DNA of 64,000 nt from a virus, in the IMG/VR virus record IMGVR_UViG_3300042521_003909, positions 19,923 through 83,922 of that record; one strand, given 5' to 3'. Within the stretch, counting starts at the first letter, position 1. Every line of letters begins with the position of its first letter. Both the position numbers and the translations under genes were made by a program. The notes under the pieces were generated by a model. It ran no database searches. It was not told where the DNA came from and was given only the letters and a program-made list of their open reading frames with translations. Shown here in pieces: positions 39,765 to 47,481 of the stretch.

Positions 39765-40007
39765 ATGGATTTGCTCTACGGGATGGGAATGGTGGCGTGT
39801 TCAGTTGCTTCAGTTTACTTTGGCTGGAAGTTCGGCTACGCACAGGGGTCAAAAGATGGGCACAAGACTGGATACGATCACGGGGTATCCGCAACTATTC
39901 ATGCAAACAAAAACGCGATCTTTCGTCAGAACAAAAGTCGTGTCATGTACGGACCAAAGAAAATCGTGAGTGAAAAAACCAAGCCAGAAGAAGTATGGAT
40001 TGGTTGA
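39765..40007 (+). CDS. Small membrane-anchored protein
   Basis: 80 residues; MDLLYGMGMVACSVASVYFGWKFGYAQG is a membrane helix followed by a polar tail with GHKTGYDHG. AGAAAGGA ribosome site. No family recognised. Confidence 0.55.
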   Translation: MDLLYGMGMVACSVASVYFGWKFGYAQGSKDGHKTGYDHGVSATIHANKNAIFRQNKSRVMYGPKKIVSEKTKPEEVWIG

Positions 40008-40047
40008 GATTTCGTATCACTTTCTTTCTGAGTGGATATTAGTAGGT

Positions 40048-40086
40048 GGGAGATTAGCTCAGCGGTCAAGAGCAGGCGACTCTCTC
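40048..40086 (+). tRNA. Outer split tRNA, 5' half
   Basis: GGGAGAT acceptor strand, TA, GCTC/GAGC D arm and GGCGACTC entering the anticodon loop. The 3' half is 0.9 kb away at 41014-41051. Between them lie long complementary arms and a complete inner tRNA gene. The anticodon cannot be read with certainty. Confidence 0.65.
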
Positions 40087-40118
40087 ATTCTTTGACAATC
40101 GAATAGGTAAACATTTCC
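40084..40118 (+). repeat. 5' arm of long inverted repeat inside outer tRNA
   Basis: CTCATTCTTTGACAATCGAA and the following bases pair imperfectly, over about 34 positions, with 40980-41013. The best block is GTAAACATTT-CC. The arms extend the outer tRNA anticodon stem. Confidence 0.75.
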
Positions 40119-40166
40119 CATTTTTAACTGGGACTTTAGCTCAGCGGCCTAGAGCTGACGACTCAT

Positions 40167-40939
40167 CTGAACCCTCAATGAAGGTTCAAATGATAAAGTA
40201 CGATAATAACTACCGTGCTTTATCATGGAGGTTCATTATGGGTAACAGAAAGTCAGTAAGAGATTTGAATGGGTACAGGATTATCTACTTGCCAGATCAT
40301 CCAAAGGCAATGAAAACAGAAAACTGGGACGGGTATGTATATGAACACATAGCCGTAGCAGAAACTTGCCTAGGAAGACCGTTACAGGTAGATGAGGTTG
40401 TTCATCACTTAGACGGTGATCGGACAAATAATAGATCCTGCAATCTTCTTGTTATCACAAGAGGAGAACATTCAAAGTTAGAGAACTGGCTTTCATGTGG
40501 TGCGCCGTCATCGAAAGTTGACGGATTGAATCGGATGAAATCAGGGAAACCTAAGTGGAAAAAAGCGGAGTATTGCAATATCTGCAACAAGACTCTTCAA
40601 GGTAAGCAAAAGAACTGCTGCTCAAAAGAGTGTAGTGATTTGTTTTGCCGAAAAGTGACGCGTCCATCGAAAGATGAGTTGCTTGAAGATTTAAGTTCAA
40701 AGTCGATATTGTCCATAGGCAAAAAGTACGGTGTTAGCGATAATGCTGTTCGCAAATGGATGAAGCGATACGAAATCCATAAGGCAATCCTGAGCCAAGT
40801 CACCGATACATCGGTGAAAGGTGCAGAGACTACTGGAGAGGTTCAGTCCTCTTAATCACCAGATTAGCGTCCGACACCTAAGGTGACAAAACTAAGGTGA
40901 TGATATAGTCCAAGGAGTAGCGAAAGTTACACAAACTTG
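40167..40939 (+). other. Group I intron in tRNA-CAT
   Basis: 773 nt between the anticodon and the next loop base. The 3' part has ACTAAGGTGATGATATAGTC, the conserved P7/S element of group I introns, and the intron ends in G. The 5' part has GAACC/GGTTC pairing. It carries an HNH endonuclease ORF. Confidence 0.85.
40238..40855 (+). CDS. Intron-encoded HNH homing endonuclease
   Basis: 205 residues from the ATG at 40238, set by GGAGG at 40227-40231. VYEHIAVAETCLGRPLQVDEVVHHLDGDRTNNRSCNLLVITRGEHSKLEN is an HNH_3 core (HH...D....N..NL......H). Then a Cys cluster (CNICNKTLQGKQKNCCSKECSD) forms a zinc ribbon. The C-terminal helix-turn-helix (SILSIGKKYGVSDNAVRKWMKRYEI) should bind the intronless target site and promote intron homing. 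Confidence 0.9.
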   Translation: MGNRKSVRDLNGYRIIYLPDHPKAMKTENWDGYVYEHIAVAETCLGRPLQVDEVVHHLDGDRTNNRSCNLLVITRGEHSKLENWLSCGAPSSKVDGLNRMKSGKPKWKKAEYCNICNKTLQGKQKNCCSKECSDLFCRKVTRPSKDELLEDLSSKSILSIGKKYGVSDNAVRKWMKRYEIHKAILSQVTDTSVKGAETTGEVQSS

Positions 40940-40979
40940 AATCGTCTGGTCACAGGTTCGAATCCTGTAAGTCCCATTA

Positions 40980-41013
40980 GGAAAATGTTTACTTGTTTGA
41001 TTTTAAAGATGAG
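40980..41013 (+). repeat. 3' arm of long inverted repeat inside outer tRNA
   Basis: GGAAAATGTTTACTTGTTTG and the following bases, complementary to 40084-40118. Starts 3 nt after the inner tRNA. Confidence 0.75.
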
Positions 41014-41051
41014 ATTGCGCTTGGTCGTGGGTTCGAACCCCACATCTCCCA
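41014..41051 (+). tRNA. Outer split tRNA, 3' half
   Basis: ATT then the anticodon-stem strand GCGCT, variable loop TGGTC, T arm GTGGGTTCGAACCCCAC, and ATCTCCC, which pairs perfectly with GGGAGAT at 40048. Position 39 (G) opposes A31, a mismatch. Confidence 0.65.
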
Positions 41052-41128
41052 TTATGCGTAAAAGCATCAAACTACTACCTTGGAAAATGTCTCTGAGGCT
41101 GCATGAGGAAACCTACGAAGGAAAGAAA

Positions 41129-41461
41129 ATGTGCGAAAATAACAAGACTTCTTTGATTCTGTTTAGCATTGGCGCAGGAATGCTTTTTGGCGCTGCCGCA
41201 ACGATGAGCGGCAATGTCTATTCAATGTACTTTTTGCTTGGCTCCCAGTTCTTTATCATCGCTGGCGCTATCTCTAGTTCCGCACACTTTACTCGTCGCT
41301 TTGACGAAGTGAGAGTGGACATGGAGCGTGAGCGCCGTGATATGTACAGCAGCATTCACGCAGGAGAAGACAACACGCAGACTGAGATGGATGCACTGCG
41401 CCGTGAACTGGCTGAGGTTGAGCGCCGCATTTGCACTCCTAAACAGAAAGGCACGAACTGA
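41129..41461 (+). CDS. Membrane protein with coiled-coil tail
   Basis: 110 residues from the ATG at 41129 (GAAGGAAAG); upstream parts of the frame are translated tRNA. Two hydrophobic helices (SLILFSIGAGMLFGAAATM, YFLLGSQFFIIAGAISSS), then a charged coiled coil to the end. ATG overlap with the next gene. Confidence 0.6.
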   Translation: MCENNKTSLILFSIGAGMLFGAAATMSGNVYSMYFLLGSQFFIIAGAISSSAHFTRRFDEVRVDMERERRDMYSSIHAGEDNTQTEMDALRRELAEVERRICTPKQKGTN

Positions 41462-41778
41462 TGTCTCGTCGCCCAAGCAACTCCAAGTGTGGTCTTGACA
41501 GACTCGCTGTGTTGAATGGCGAAAGTGCAGGACAGTATGTTCGTGTTTGTGAGGACTCTGTGGGTGCTGTTGAGTTCAAGCCAGGTGTATACTCTCGTTC
41601 TGTGAACGACCACGGTTGGGCGTGTCCTCGTGGCTTGGAAGAAGTCAAAACTCAAGGGCTTATCAAGAGTGCTACTTGGGCGATTCGTGCCATCAAGAAA
41701 CGCGCTGAGTCTGGCGATGTTGAGGCTCAGATCATCATTCAGAACTTGACTGACATTATCGGACAAGTTTCTGCTTGA
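41461..41778 (+). CDS. Hypothetical 105-residue protein
   Basis: MSRRPSNSKCGLDRLAVLNGESAG..., beta-rich start and a helical end (KSATWAIRAIKKRAESGDVEAQIIIQNL). No family recognised. Confidence 0.5.
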   Translation: MSRRPSNSKCGLDRLAVLNGESAGQYVRVCEDSVGAVEFKPGVYSRSVNDHGWACPRGLEEVKTQGLIKSATWAIRAIKKRAESGDVEAQIIIQNLTDIIGQVSA

Positions 41779-41803
41779 AAAAAGACCAAGTGGGAGGGAT
41801 GGG

Positions 41804-41840
41804 GTAGCCCCGATTGTCGGAGATCGGGGCTATCTTTTTT
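41804..41840 (+). terminator. Intrinsic terminator
   Basis: TAGCCCCGAT-tgtcggag-ATCGGGGCTA followed by TCTTTTTT. Confidence 0.85.
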
Positions 41841-41919
41841 AATCTACGATGGCAAACTTTCTGCGGAAAAATGAGAACTTTTCGTACTAGAGCATGATGG
41901 CTGCTGTATACTAGTAGAT

Positions 41920-42183
41920 ATGGAGCGCAATCCGCTATACAGCAAATCAAGACAGACCAGAAGGATCATCAATCAGCCCGATAATAGTCCTTCTTTGCCG
42001 CAGCCAATCCTGAATCCGATGGTGCGAGTCGGACTCTATAACTTGGTGACTGGCAAGAATGCGACTCCTGCTTTTGGCGGTGGTGCTTCATTAAACCAGT
42101 ACTACGACTCATTTGATGCTCAGGGCATGCCGTATCCTGAGTTTGGATTAGACCTCAAAATCAATAAGCCCCCGGAAGGGTGA
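41920..42183 (+). CDS. Hypothetical 87-residue protein
   Basis: MERNPLYSKSRQTRRIINQPDNSPSL..., Pro/Asn-rich and probably little ordered. A TATACT -10-like box ends 7 nt before the ATG. A GGGTGAGGGG/CCCCCTCACCC terminator hairpin follows. Confidence 0.5.
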   Translation: MERNPLYSKSRQTRRIINQPDNSPSLPQPILNPMVRVGLYNLVTGKNATPAFGGGASLNQYYDSFDAQGMPYPEFGLDLKINKPPEG

Positions 42184-42219
42184 GGGGTTGAGGGTTCGCC
42201 CTCCCCCTCACCCTTTTAC

Positions 42220-42249
42220 TTTTTCCCCTTAGGGGGAACAGGTTGTGGC
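42220..42249 (+). promoter_or_regulatory. T5C5 promoter-like element
   Basis: TTTTTCCCCT plus 20 nt ending AGGTTGTGGC, +1 A at 42250, 13-nt leader with AAGGA to uvsE. Confidence 0.65.
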
Positions 42250-42262
42250 AGCAAGGACGACC

Positions 42263-43180
42263 ATGCCCATCCGACACCTCGGTTATGCCTGTCAGAACAT
42301 GACTCTTGGGGCTACGAAGCCCGCCTCCAAGCGTGTCTTTACGGACAGAACGCTGCGGATGGATGGTTTCAGCATCCGCAGGGTCAATGAACTCGCACTT
42401 TCCAACTCACGCGATCTTCTGAAGATCATGTGGTGGAATGTCGAGAACGGCATTCACTTCTTCCGCATTGGTTCGGGAATGTTTCCTTTCATGGATCACC
42501 CGGAACTGAAGTACGGGATTGACGATCTTGCCACCGCACACACCATCAAGGGTGTGTTGGCAGGAGTTGGGGAACTTGCTCGTAAGAACAGCATTCGACT
42601 GTCGATGCACCCGGGACCTTACACATGTCTTGCATCTCCTGACGAGTCTGTTGTTGACAAGTCATTGCTGTGCATGGAGATGCACTCGCTTGTGGGCGAT
42701 CTGCTTGGGATGGATGACTTCCCAATCAACATCCATATGGGTGGCGTCTATGACGGCAAGGAAGCATGTGCGGAGCGTTTTGTCCACAACTTCTCACGAC
42801 TTTCTGAAGGAGTCAGGCGCAGAATGACCCTTGAGAACGATGACAAAGAGGGCATGTGGACAATGCGCGATCTGCTTCCTGTTCACGAAAAGACAGGCAT
42901 TCCACTTGTTCTTGACATTCATCATCACTCTCTCAACTCAGGTGGTGATGATCTGAAAGTTGCTGCTGACATTGCTCTTTCAACTTGGGGTGAAAAAACT
43001 CCAAAAGTTCACTATAGTGAACCAAGAGAGGGCAGCCGTCCACAAGCACATGCTGACTTCATTGTGAATGAGATTCCTGAACTTTGTTCAGTCAGACAAT
43101 ATGATGTGATGATTGAGGCAAAGCAGAAGGAACTTGCCCTTCTCAAATATCGAAACCTCTTTTTCCCCCCAACCGCCTGA
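42263..43180 (+). CDS. uvsE: UV damage endonuclease (UvdE family)
   Basis: 305 residues. The ATG at 42263 is preferred; the GTG at 42245 lies inside the promoter element. Motifs of the UvdE TIM barrel: IRHLGYACQNMTLG at the N-terminus, FFRIGSGMFPFMDHP, RLSMHPGPYTCLAS, INIHMGGVYDGKEA, LENDDKEGMW, LVLDIHHHSLN and KVHYSEPREG. The enzyme nicks 5' of UV photoproducts using bound metal ions. The 3' end overlaps the next promoter element (FFPPTA). Confidence 0.92.
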   Translation: MPIRHLGYACQNMTLGATKPASKRVFTDRTLRMDGFSIRRVNELALSNSRDLLKIMWWNVENGIHFFRIGSGMFPFMDHPELKYGIDDLATAHTIKGVLAGVGELARKNSIRLSMHPGPYTCLASPDESVVDKSLLCMEMHSLVGDLLGMDDFPINIHMGGVYDGKEACAERFVHNFSRLSEGVRRRMTLENDDKEGMWTMRDLLPVHEKTGIPLVLDIHHHSLNSGGDDLKVAADIALSTWGEKTPKVHYSEPREGSRPQAHADFIVNEIPELCSVRQYDVMIEAKQKELALLKYRNLFFPPTA

Positions 43181-43189
43181 GTTTAGACC
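43160..43189 (+). promoter_or_regulatory. T5C5 element, leaderless, inside uvsE 3' end
   Basis: TTTTTCCCCC plus 20 nt ending GAGTTTAGACC, then ATG. Its bases also encode the last residues of uvsE. Confidence 0.65.
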
Positions 43190-44311
43190 ATGCCAGCACG
43201 CATCTACGACAATCTTTCCGTTCGCATCGCAAGCGTCAGCAACTCTCACTCCGCTGCTCTTATTGGTAGTTCCATTCTTGGTTGGGGTAGTTCTGCCAAG
43301 AACAAGTTGGACTTCCCGAAGGGCGAGTATCAGAGCGTTGCCTGTGGCTTCTCTCACTCCGCTGCCGTTGATACGAGTGGTCGCATTGTGACCATCGGAA
43401 ACGCGCTTGGCGGCAAGTTGAACAGCGGAACGCTGAACAGTCGTGGACAGTTCAAGACTGTGCGCTGCTCTCGCAACTACACCGCCGCTACGCTTGACTG
43501 CTCCGATGGCAAGTATCGCATCGCCGTCTTTGGCGATCAGCGTCAGTACAGCGTTCTTCCCTCTACGGTGTATTCAAAGACCTCAAAGGACGAAGGTGTG
43601 TTCACCTTTGATTCTGCGATTGGAGACTTTGACATCTCTGATGATGGAACCATTGTGATTGACATGGGCAACGGCAGCGTGACCGTGGTCGGAGCAAGCA
43701 TGTACACGGTCAATGGTCTGACTGCACAAGCGGTCAAGGTGCGTTGCGGCGATACGATGAACACCACGACCGTTGCCATCATTCACACGACCGATCAGAA
43801 GGCTTTTGTTCTCACGCGCAATCACCACGGCATGAAGGTGATGACCGAGATTGCGGGTGATGTGACCGATGTTTTCTGCGGGAATAAGTATTACGGCTAT
43901 GTTGTTGCTTGCCGTGAGATCAATCTCGTTGGAGATCATTTCGGAAACATTCGTATTCCCGATGGTTGGCGCATTGAAGGTGTTGATGGTGGGAACAACG
44001 GGTACGCCATCCGTGTGATCGACAACGATTCGGATAAGCACCTTGTTCTTGTTGGCGACAATACGAAGAACAAGGAACTCGTCATCAATGGCTACGATCA
44101 TCGTGAATGCCCCCGTAAGGACGGCATGATCTACGAGATTCGTGAGGCAAAGGTTGCGAAGGCAAAGCCCACGGTGACTGCCGCAGTCAGTACGATTGCT
44201 GAAGATGGCGGCGAGGATTCCGATTACGAGTGTGAGCCTTGCAAGTTCCGCTTTGCAGCATCATCTCCTGTTTGTCCACTCTGCAAGAACGAGGTGACTG
44301 CCAATGTTTGA
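43190..44311 (+). CDS. RCC1-like beta-propeller protein with zinc ribbon
   Basis: 373 residues. RCC1-type repeats: SNSHSAALIGSSILGWGSSAKNKLDFPKGEYQSVACGFSHSAAVDTSGRIVTIGN and KTVRCSRNYTAATLDCSDGKYRIAVFGDQ. The C-terminus, YECEPCKFRFAASSPVCPLCKNEV, is a CxxC...CxxC zinc ribbon. A propeller plus ribbon suggests a protein-binding platform. A second RCC1-like gene lies at 45384. Confidence 0.8.
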   Translation: MPARIYDNLSVRIASVSNSHSAALIGSSILGWGSSAKNKLDFPKGEYQSVACGFSHSAAVDTSGRIVTIGNALGGKLNSGTLNSRGQFKTVRCSRNYTAATLDCSDGKYRIAVFGDQRQYSVLPSTVYSKTSKDEGVFTFDSAIGDFDISDDGTIVIDMGNGSVTVVGASMYTVNGLTAQAVKVRCGDTMNTTTVAIIHTTDQKAFVLTRNHHGMKVMTEIAGDVTDVFCGNKYYGYVVACREINLVGDHFGNIRIPDGWRIEGVDGGNNGYAIRVIDNDSDKHLVLVGDNTKNKELVINGYDHRECPRKDGMIYEIREAKVAKAKPTVTAAVSTIAEDGGEDSDYECEPCKFRFAASSPVCPLCKNEVTANV

Positions 44312-44429
44312 TCGTGGTTGGTACAACCGGGTTGAGCCAATCATGGATTGGTGGATCAGCAATACTCCACTTTGGATGCAGCCAAAATGGGTGTGGTCGG
44401 TTTATTTCTACGCCCTAGATCGGTTCTGA
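44304..44429 (+). CDS. Small Trp-rich protein
   Basis: 41 residues (MFDRGWYNRVEPIMDWWISN...), overlapping the RCC1-like gene by 8 nt. Probably membrane-surface associated; no family. Confidence 0.4.
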   Translation: MFDRGWYNRVEPIMDWWISNTPLWMQPKWVWSVYFYALDRF

Positions 44430-44445
44430 ACCGATAAAGTGATAC

Positions 44446-44530
44446 GGCTTTGTGGCGGAACTGGCAGACGCAGCGGATTCAAAATCCGCCGCCCTCAAAA
44501 GGCGTGAGGGTTCAACTCCCTCCGAAGCCA
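44446..44530 (+). tRNA. tRNA-Leu (CAA)
   Basis: Class II: acceptor GGCTTTG/CGAAGCC, anticodon stem GCGGA/TCCGC, loop TTCAAAA (CAA), long variable arm. Preceded by ACCGATAAAG, which is also one side of an ATCGGTT/AACCGAT hairpin. Confidence 0.92.
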
Positions 44531-44532
44531 TC

Positions 44533-44617
44533 GGGACTGTGGCGGAATCGGCATACGCAGCAGACTTAAAATCTGCCGACCTCAAAAGTCTTGTGGGTTC
44601 AAGTCCCACCAGTCCCA
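44533..44617 (+). tRNA. tRNA-Leu (TAA)
   Basis: Acceptor GGGACTG/CAGTCCC, anticodon stem GCAGA/TCTGC, loop CTTAAAA (TAA), variable arm. Two bases from the preceding tRNA-Leu; the T5C5 element begins at once downstream. Confidence 0.92.
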
Positions 44618-44618
44618 C

Positions 44619-44648
44619 TTTTTCCCCCTTTAGGCATGGGTTTCCGGC
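44619..44648 (+). promoter_or_regulatory. T5C5 element, leaderless
   Basis: TTTTTCCCCC plus 20 nt ending GGTTTCCGGC, then ATG. Confidence 0.65.
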
Positions 44649-45347
44649 ATGGCTCAGAGGAAGTTTTCCAATCAGGACATCATCAAGGAACTGCGCTCTT
44701 TTATGAAGGAGCGTGATGAATGGAAGGCTGATTTCAACAAGCCAGAGATTCGCAATGTTATTAGCAAACTGTTTGGCTTGAAGAAGTCTCATGTCACTTC
44801 TTCTCCTACCGATTTTGCTCTTGCTCTTGTTAGGAGTGATCTGAATGCGATTTGTTGCATTCCTTCTCTCTATTGGGAGTGGATCAAGGACGAGGCTGAC
44901 AGGCTGATGACGCTACAGCGTGTTGCGGGTACTTACCCGCACAATACTGACGGCGTTCATTTCTGCCTTGTCGCCCTAGAAGGGTGTGAACTTGTTGGAT
45001 GGCAACCTCTTGCCATTCTACTTGCTGCTGGAGTTCGCGTGATTCACGGTCATACCGGAGACTACGACGGGGATTGTCTTTATCTGACATTTCTAGACGA
45101 GAAAGGCAAGGAACTTGACATTGATGACAACTGGGATATTCCAGATTGGCTCATCAGTTCTTCTTCTATTGAAGGGACCAAGGCTCTCCATATCACTTGC
45201 GACATTCTCAAGATGAAGATTGTTTGCGGAGGAGACATGGTTGTGACTCGCGCCTTTGAAGGATGTATCAACATCGCACAAACTGGCAAGATGGCTTATT
45301 CGCTTGATAGCCTGATTACACAAAAGCACAAAGTCTTCCATAAGTGA
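44649..45347 (+). CDS. Hypothetical 232-residue protein
   Basis: MAQRKFSNQDIIKELRSFMKERDEW..., a helical N-half, then ankyrin-like pieces (GWQPLAILLAAGVRVIHGHTGDYDGDCLYLTFLDEKG). No Shine-Dalgarno; starts exactly at the predicted +1. Role unknown. Confidence 0.6.
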   Translation: MAQRKFSNQDIIKELRSFMKERDEWKADFNKPEIRNVISKLFGLKKSHVTSSPTDFALALVRSDLNAICCIPSLYWEWIKDEADRLMTLQRVAGTYPHNTDGVHFCLVALEGCELVGWQPLAILLAAGVRVIHGHTGDYDGDCLYLTFLDEKGKELDIDDNWDIPDWLISSSSIEGTKALHITCDILKMKIVCGGDMVVTRAFEGCINIAQTGKMAYSLDSLITQKHKVFHK

Positions 45348-45353
45348 CTCGTC

Positions 45354-45383
45354 TTTTTCCCCCTTTAGCGGTAGGTTTGTTGC
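45354..45383 (+). promoter_or_regulatory. T5C5 element, leaderless
   Basis: TTTTTCCCCC plus 20 nt ending GGTTTGTTGC, then ATG. Confidence 0.65.
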
Positions 45384-46601
45384 ATGAGCATCACGGTCAC
45401 ATCTTTCTTTAGCGGTTATAACTGCGCTGCTTTCACCTTGAGTGATGGCTCTGTCCGCATGATTGGCGAGGCGGGTCGTGATGGTGCTTTCGGTTTCTAC
45501 TCTAGGGGCACTCATTCGTGCTGCAAGATCACTCCGAATGGAGTAAATGTCAGCAGCGTGGGGAACAAGAACTTTCACGGACCACCGGAAAACTTTGGTC
45601 ACATTGTTCGATGCATCACCATTTGGGGGATGACTTTCGCCATTGACACTACTGGTCGCCTGTACGCTTGGGGTACTTTCGGCAAGAAGGTGTGGGAGTC
45701 TCTGCCGTTTGATCGCACCTTCAAGGACATCATTTGCGCGAAGTGGGGGACTGTCGTATTTGTGCAGACGAACGGAGAAAATCTGATCTTCAACTTCCGC
45801 AAGGACCCAAGCGCTGAGTTCATGGTGCTTGAAGAAAACGCCAAGAAGTTTGCTCCCATCGCCTCTGCTTCATACGACTCAAGTGGTGGCTACATGATGG
45901 ATGCATCAGGGAATATGCTGTGGTTCCATGACAAGAACCATGAGTTTCGTGGCGATAACAAGAAAGCACCGAAGTGGGTCACTAGCACCGTGAACGGTTG
46001 CATGTGGGCTTCTTTCAGCGAAGGCAATCTGATCTACCGTGATGTGAAGGGTGTTCATGTCGCCTTTTACGACAAGGGCAACCAATACAGGGGAATCAGC
46101 CGAATCGTAGAGGCTGTTCATAATGAGCCAAATAGTCCTGTGCATAACGCGATTGCGGCAGAGGACAACTTCAATACAGGTCATCAGTCCTTTCTCCTGA
46201 GTGACTATTCGATCTTCTCGTATGCCCCTCAGCGATACAACTGGGATAAAGACAGTCAGGGACAATCTCCTGTGTTCTCTGATGGAGTGAAGCAGTTTGA
46301 CAGTAACTTTGTTCTGACGAACAAGGGGGTTGTTATTCCCATATCTAACGAGGCGTGGAGTAGGACCGACATGGTTCTGTCTGCATTCCCTGAATGGGCA
46401 GACAACGAGGACATTGTGTTTGAGATGTGCAAGATTTCTCCCCGCAATCTTGCCTGTGCATCTACGCGACTGCGTAAGGATGTAGAGTTCTCAAAGCGCA
46501 TTGCTGCACTTGGCGCTCATGCTTTCCTTCATATTGACGGCATGGTTCGTCGCAATCGTGAACTGCGCTCGTACAAGCATCTCTATCGTTTGTCGGGCTG
46601 A
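45384..46601 (+). CDS. RCC1-like beta-propeller protein
   Basis: 405 residues. N-terminal FFSGYNCAAFTLSDGSVRMIGEAGRDGAFG and ITIWGMTFAIDTTGRLYAWGTFGKK are RCC1-like blades; later blades have diverged. The last 70 residues are helical (ICKISPRNLACASTRLRKDVEFSKRIAALGAHAFLHID) and end YKHLYRLSG. It differs from the 43190 protein in lacking the zinc ribbon. Confidence 0.7.
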   Translation: MSITVTSFFSGYNCAAFTLSDGSVRMIGEAGRDGAFGFYSRGTHSCCKITPNGVNVSSVGNKNFHGPPENFGHIVRCITIWGMTFAIDTTGRLYAWGTFGKKVWESLPFDRTFKDIICAKWGTVVFVQTNGENLIFNFRKDPSAEFMVLEENAKKFAPIASASYDSSGGYMMDASGNMLWFHDKNHEFRGDNKKAPKWVTSTVNGCMWASFSEGNLIYRDVKGVHVAFYDKGNQYRGISRIVEAVHNEPNSPVHNAIAAEDNFNTGHQSFLLSDYSIFSYAPQRYNWDKDSQGQSPVFSDGVKQFDSNFVLTNKGVVIPISNEAWSRTDMVLSAFPEWADNEDIVFEMCKISPRNLACASTRLRKDVEFSKRIAALGAHAFLHIDGMVRRNRELRSYKHLYRLSG

Positions 46602-46616
46602 AACGAACTTCCTCAC

Positions 46617-46646
46617 TTTTTCCCCCTCCCACCGAGGCTTTGAGGC
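46617..46646 (+). promoter_or_regulatory. T5C5 element, leaderless
   Basis: TTTTTCCCCC plus 20 nt ending GGCTTTGAGGC, then ATG. Confidence 0.7.
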
Positions 46647-47063
46647 ATGAGCCACCCCTTCTATCACGCCAAGAGTTCTGCTCGCAAGTTCGGAGGTCAG
46701 CCCGAGGACTACATCGCCCTCCATGAGTGGTTCGATCAGACGAAGGCTCATCTTCCCGATGCTCGTCACCGTGCAGTTCTCCACTCGTCTTTCGGCATCT
46801 ATCTCGCGCAGCAAGTGTTTGGCGAGGTGATCCTCCGCAAGTCCGATGGAAAGCCTGTGCCGACCCGTATGCTTGGTGAGCAGCACATTCTTGAGGACAT
46901 GGGTATGATCCCCACGCTTCAGGATTGGCTGAAGGAACTTCCCCTCCGGTCTTGGATGGTCAAGGGGGCAAAGGCTTTGAGCAAGGAGTTAGAGTCAGAT
47001 CAGACCCCTTGCGAACCCGCTAACAGTTCAGTTATTGGACAAGAAGTTTCTGCGGAAACTTGA
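46647..47063 (+). CDS. Conserved phage hypothetical (DUF6915-like)
   Basis: 138 residues. MSHPFYHAKSSARKFGGQPEDYIALHEWFDQTKAHLPDARHRAVLHSSFGIYLAQQVFG is a widespread pattern (H...H...S...FGG...DY...H.W.D..K....D.RHRA..H...GI...E..FG), as is RMLGEQHILEDMGMIPTLQDWL. Function unknown; the His array could bind metal. The family number is from memory. Confidence 0.75.
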   Translation: MSHPFYHAKSSARKFGGQPEDYIALHEWFDQTKAHLPDARHRAVLHSSFGIYLAQQVFGEVILRKSDGKPVPTRMLGEQHILEDMGMIPTLQDWLKELPLRSWMVKGAKALSKELESDQTPCEPANSSVIGQEVSAET

Positions 47064-47120
47064 CTGAAAAGTTGATATCCCGTATCGAATGAGTTTCGCA
47101 AGGGATATCAATAAGATAAC

Positions 47121-47193
47121 GAGACTGTAGCTCAGTTGGTAGAGCAATCGGCTTTTAACCGATTGGTCATGGGTTCAAGTCCCATCAGTCTCA
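47121..47193 (+). tRNA. tRNA-Lys (TTT)
   Basis: Acceptor GAGACTG/CAGTCTC, anticodon stem ATCGG/CCGAT, loop CTTTTAA (TTT), T arm ATGGGTTCAAGTCCCAT. Followed by TTC, as are the Gly tRNA and tmRNA genes. Confidence 0.92.
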
Positions 47194-47198
47194 TTCAA

Positions 47199-47447
47199 AT
47201 GAAAAAGTATTATACCAAATCGTTCATAGTAGCGGATGGTATGCTCTTTCTAGGTAAAAAAGACAAGATTGTTCAGATAAACCAAAAGGGGGAGAACGAA
47301 AGACATGTTCCCCTCAATGAGCAAGACAAGTTGGCTGAACTAGTTGCACAATACCCAAGCGTCTACTTTCTGCTTACAAAGACTCTGCAAGATAACAAGC
47401 AGATAAAGTCATCTTACCTGATGGGAAAGTTGAGTCGCAGCGAGTAG
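47199..47447 (+). CDS. Hypothetical 82-residue protein
   Basis: ATG at 47199, 6 nt after tRNA-Lys; MKKYYTKSFIVADGMLFLGKKDK..., beta-strand start and helical end. No ribosome site is evident. Confidence 0.5.
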   Translation: MKKYYTKSFIVADGMLFLGKKDKIVQINQKGENERHVPLNEQDKLAELVAQYPSVYFLLTKTLQDNKQIKSSYLMGKLSRSE

Positions 47448-47451
47448 TCTC

Positions 47452-47481
47452 TTTTTCCCCCACCGAGAGCGAGTTTCCGTC
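47452..47481 (+). promoter_or_regulatory. T5C5 element, leaderless
   Basis: TTTTTCCCCC plus 20 nt ending GAGTTTCCGTC, then ATG. Confidence 0.65.

Larger units (their letters stand above)
40130..40976 (+). tRNA. Inner tRNA with CAT anticodon, interrupted by a group I intron
   Basis: Exons 40130-40166 and 40940-40976 join to a canonical tRNA: acceptor GGGACTT/AAGTCCC, D arm GCTC/GAGC, anticodon stem GACGA/TCGTC with loop CTCATAA, T arm ACAGG/CCTGT. CAT means Met or, if the C is lysidinylated, Ile. The exon break after CAT is a normal group I position (U before, G at the intron end). Confidence 0.88.

Noticed and set aside
40086-41013. Second group I or group II intron splitting the outer tRNA
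   Set aside because: No group I core or intron-type 3' structure outside the inner tRNA; the insert is only paired arms plus the inner gene.
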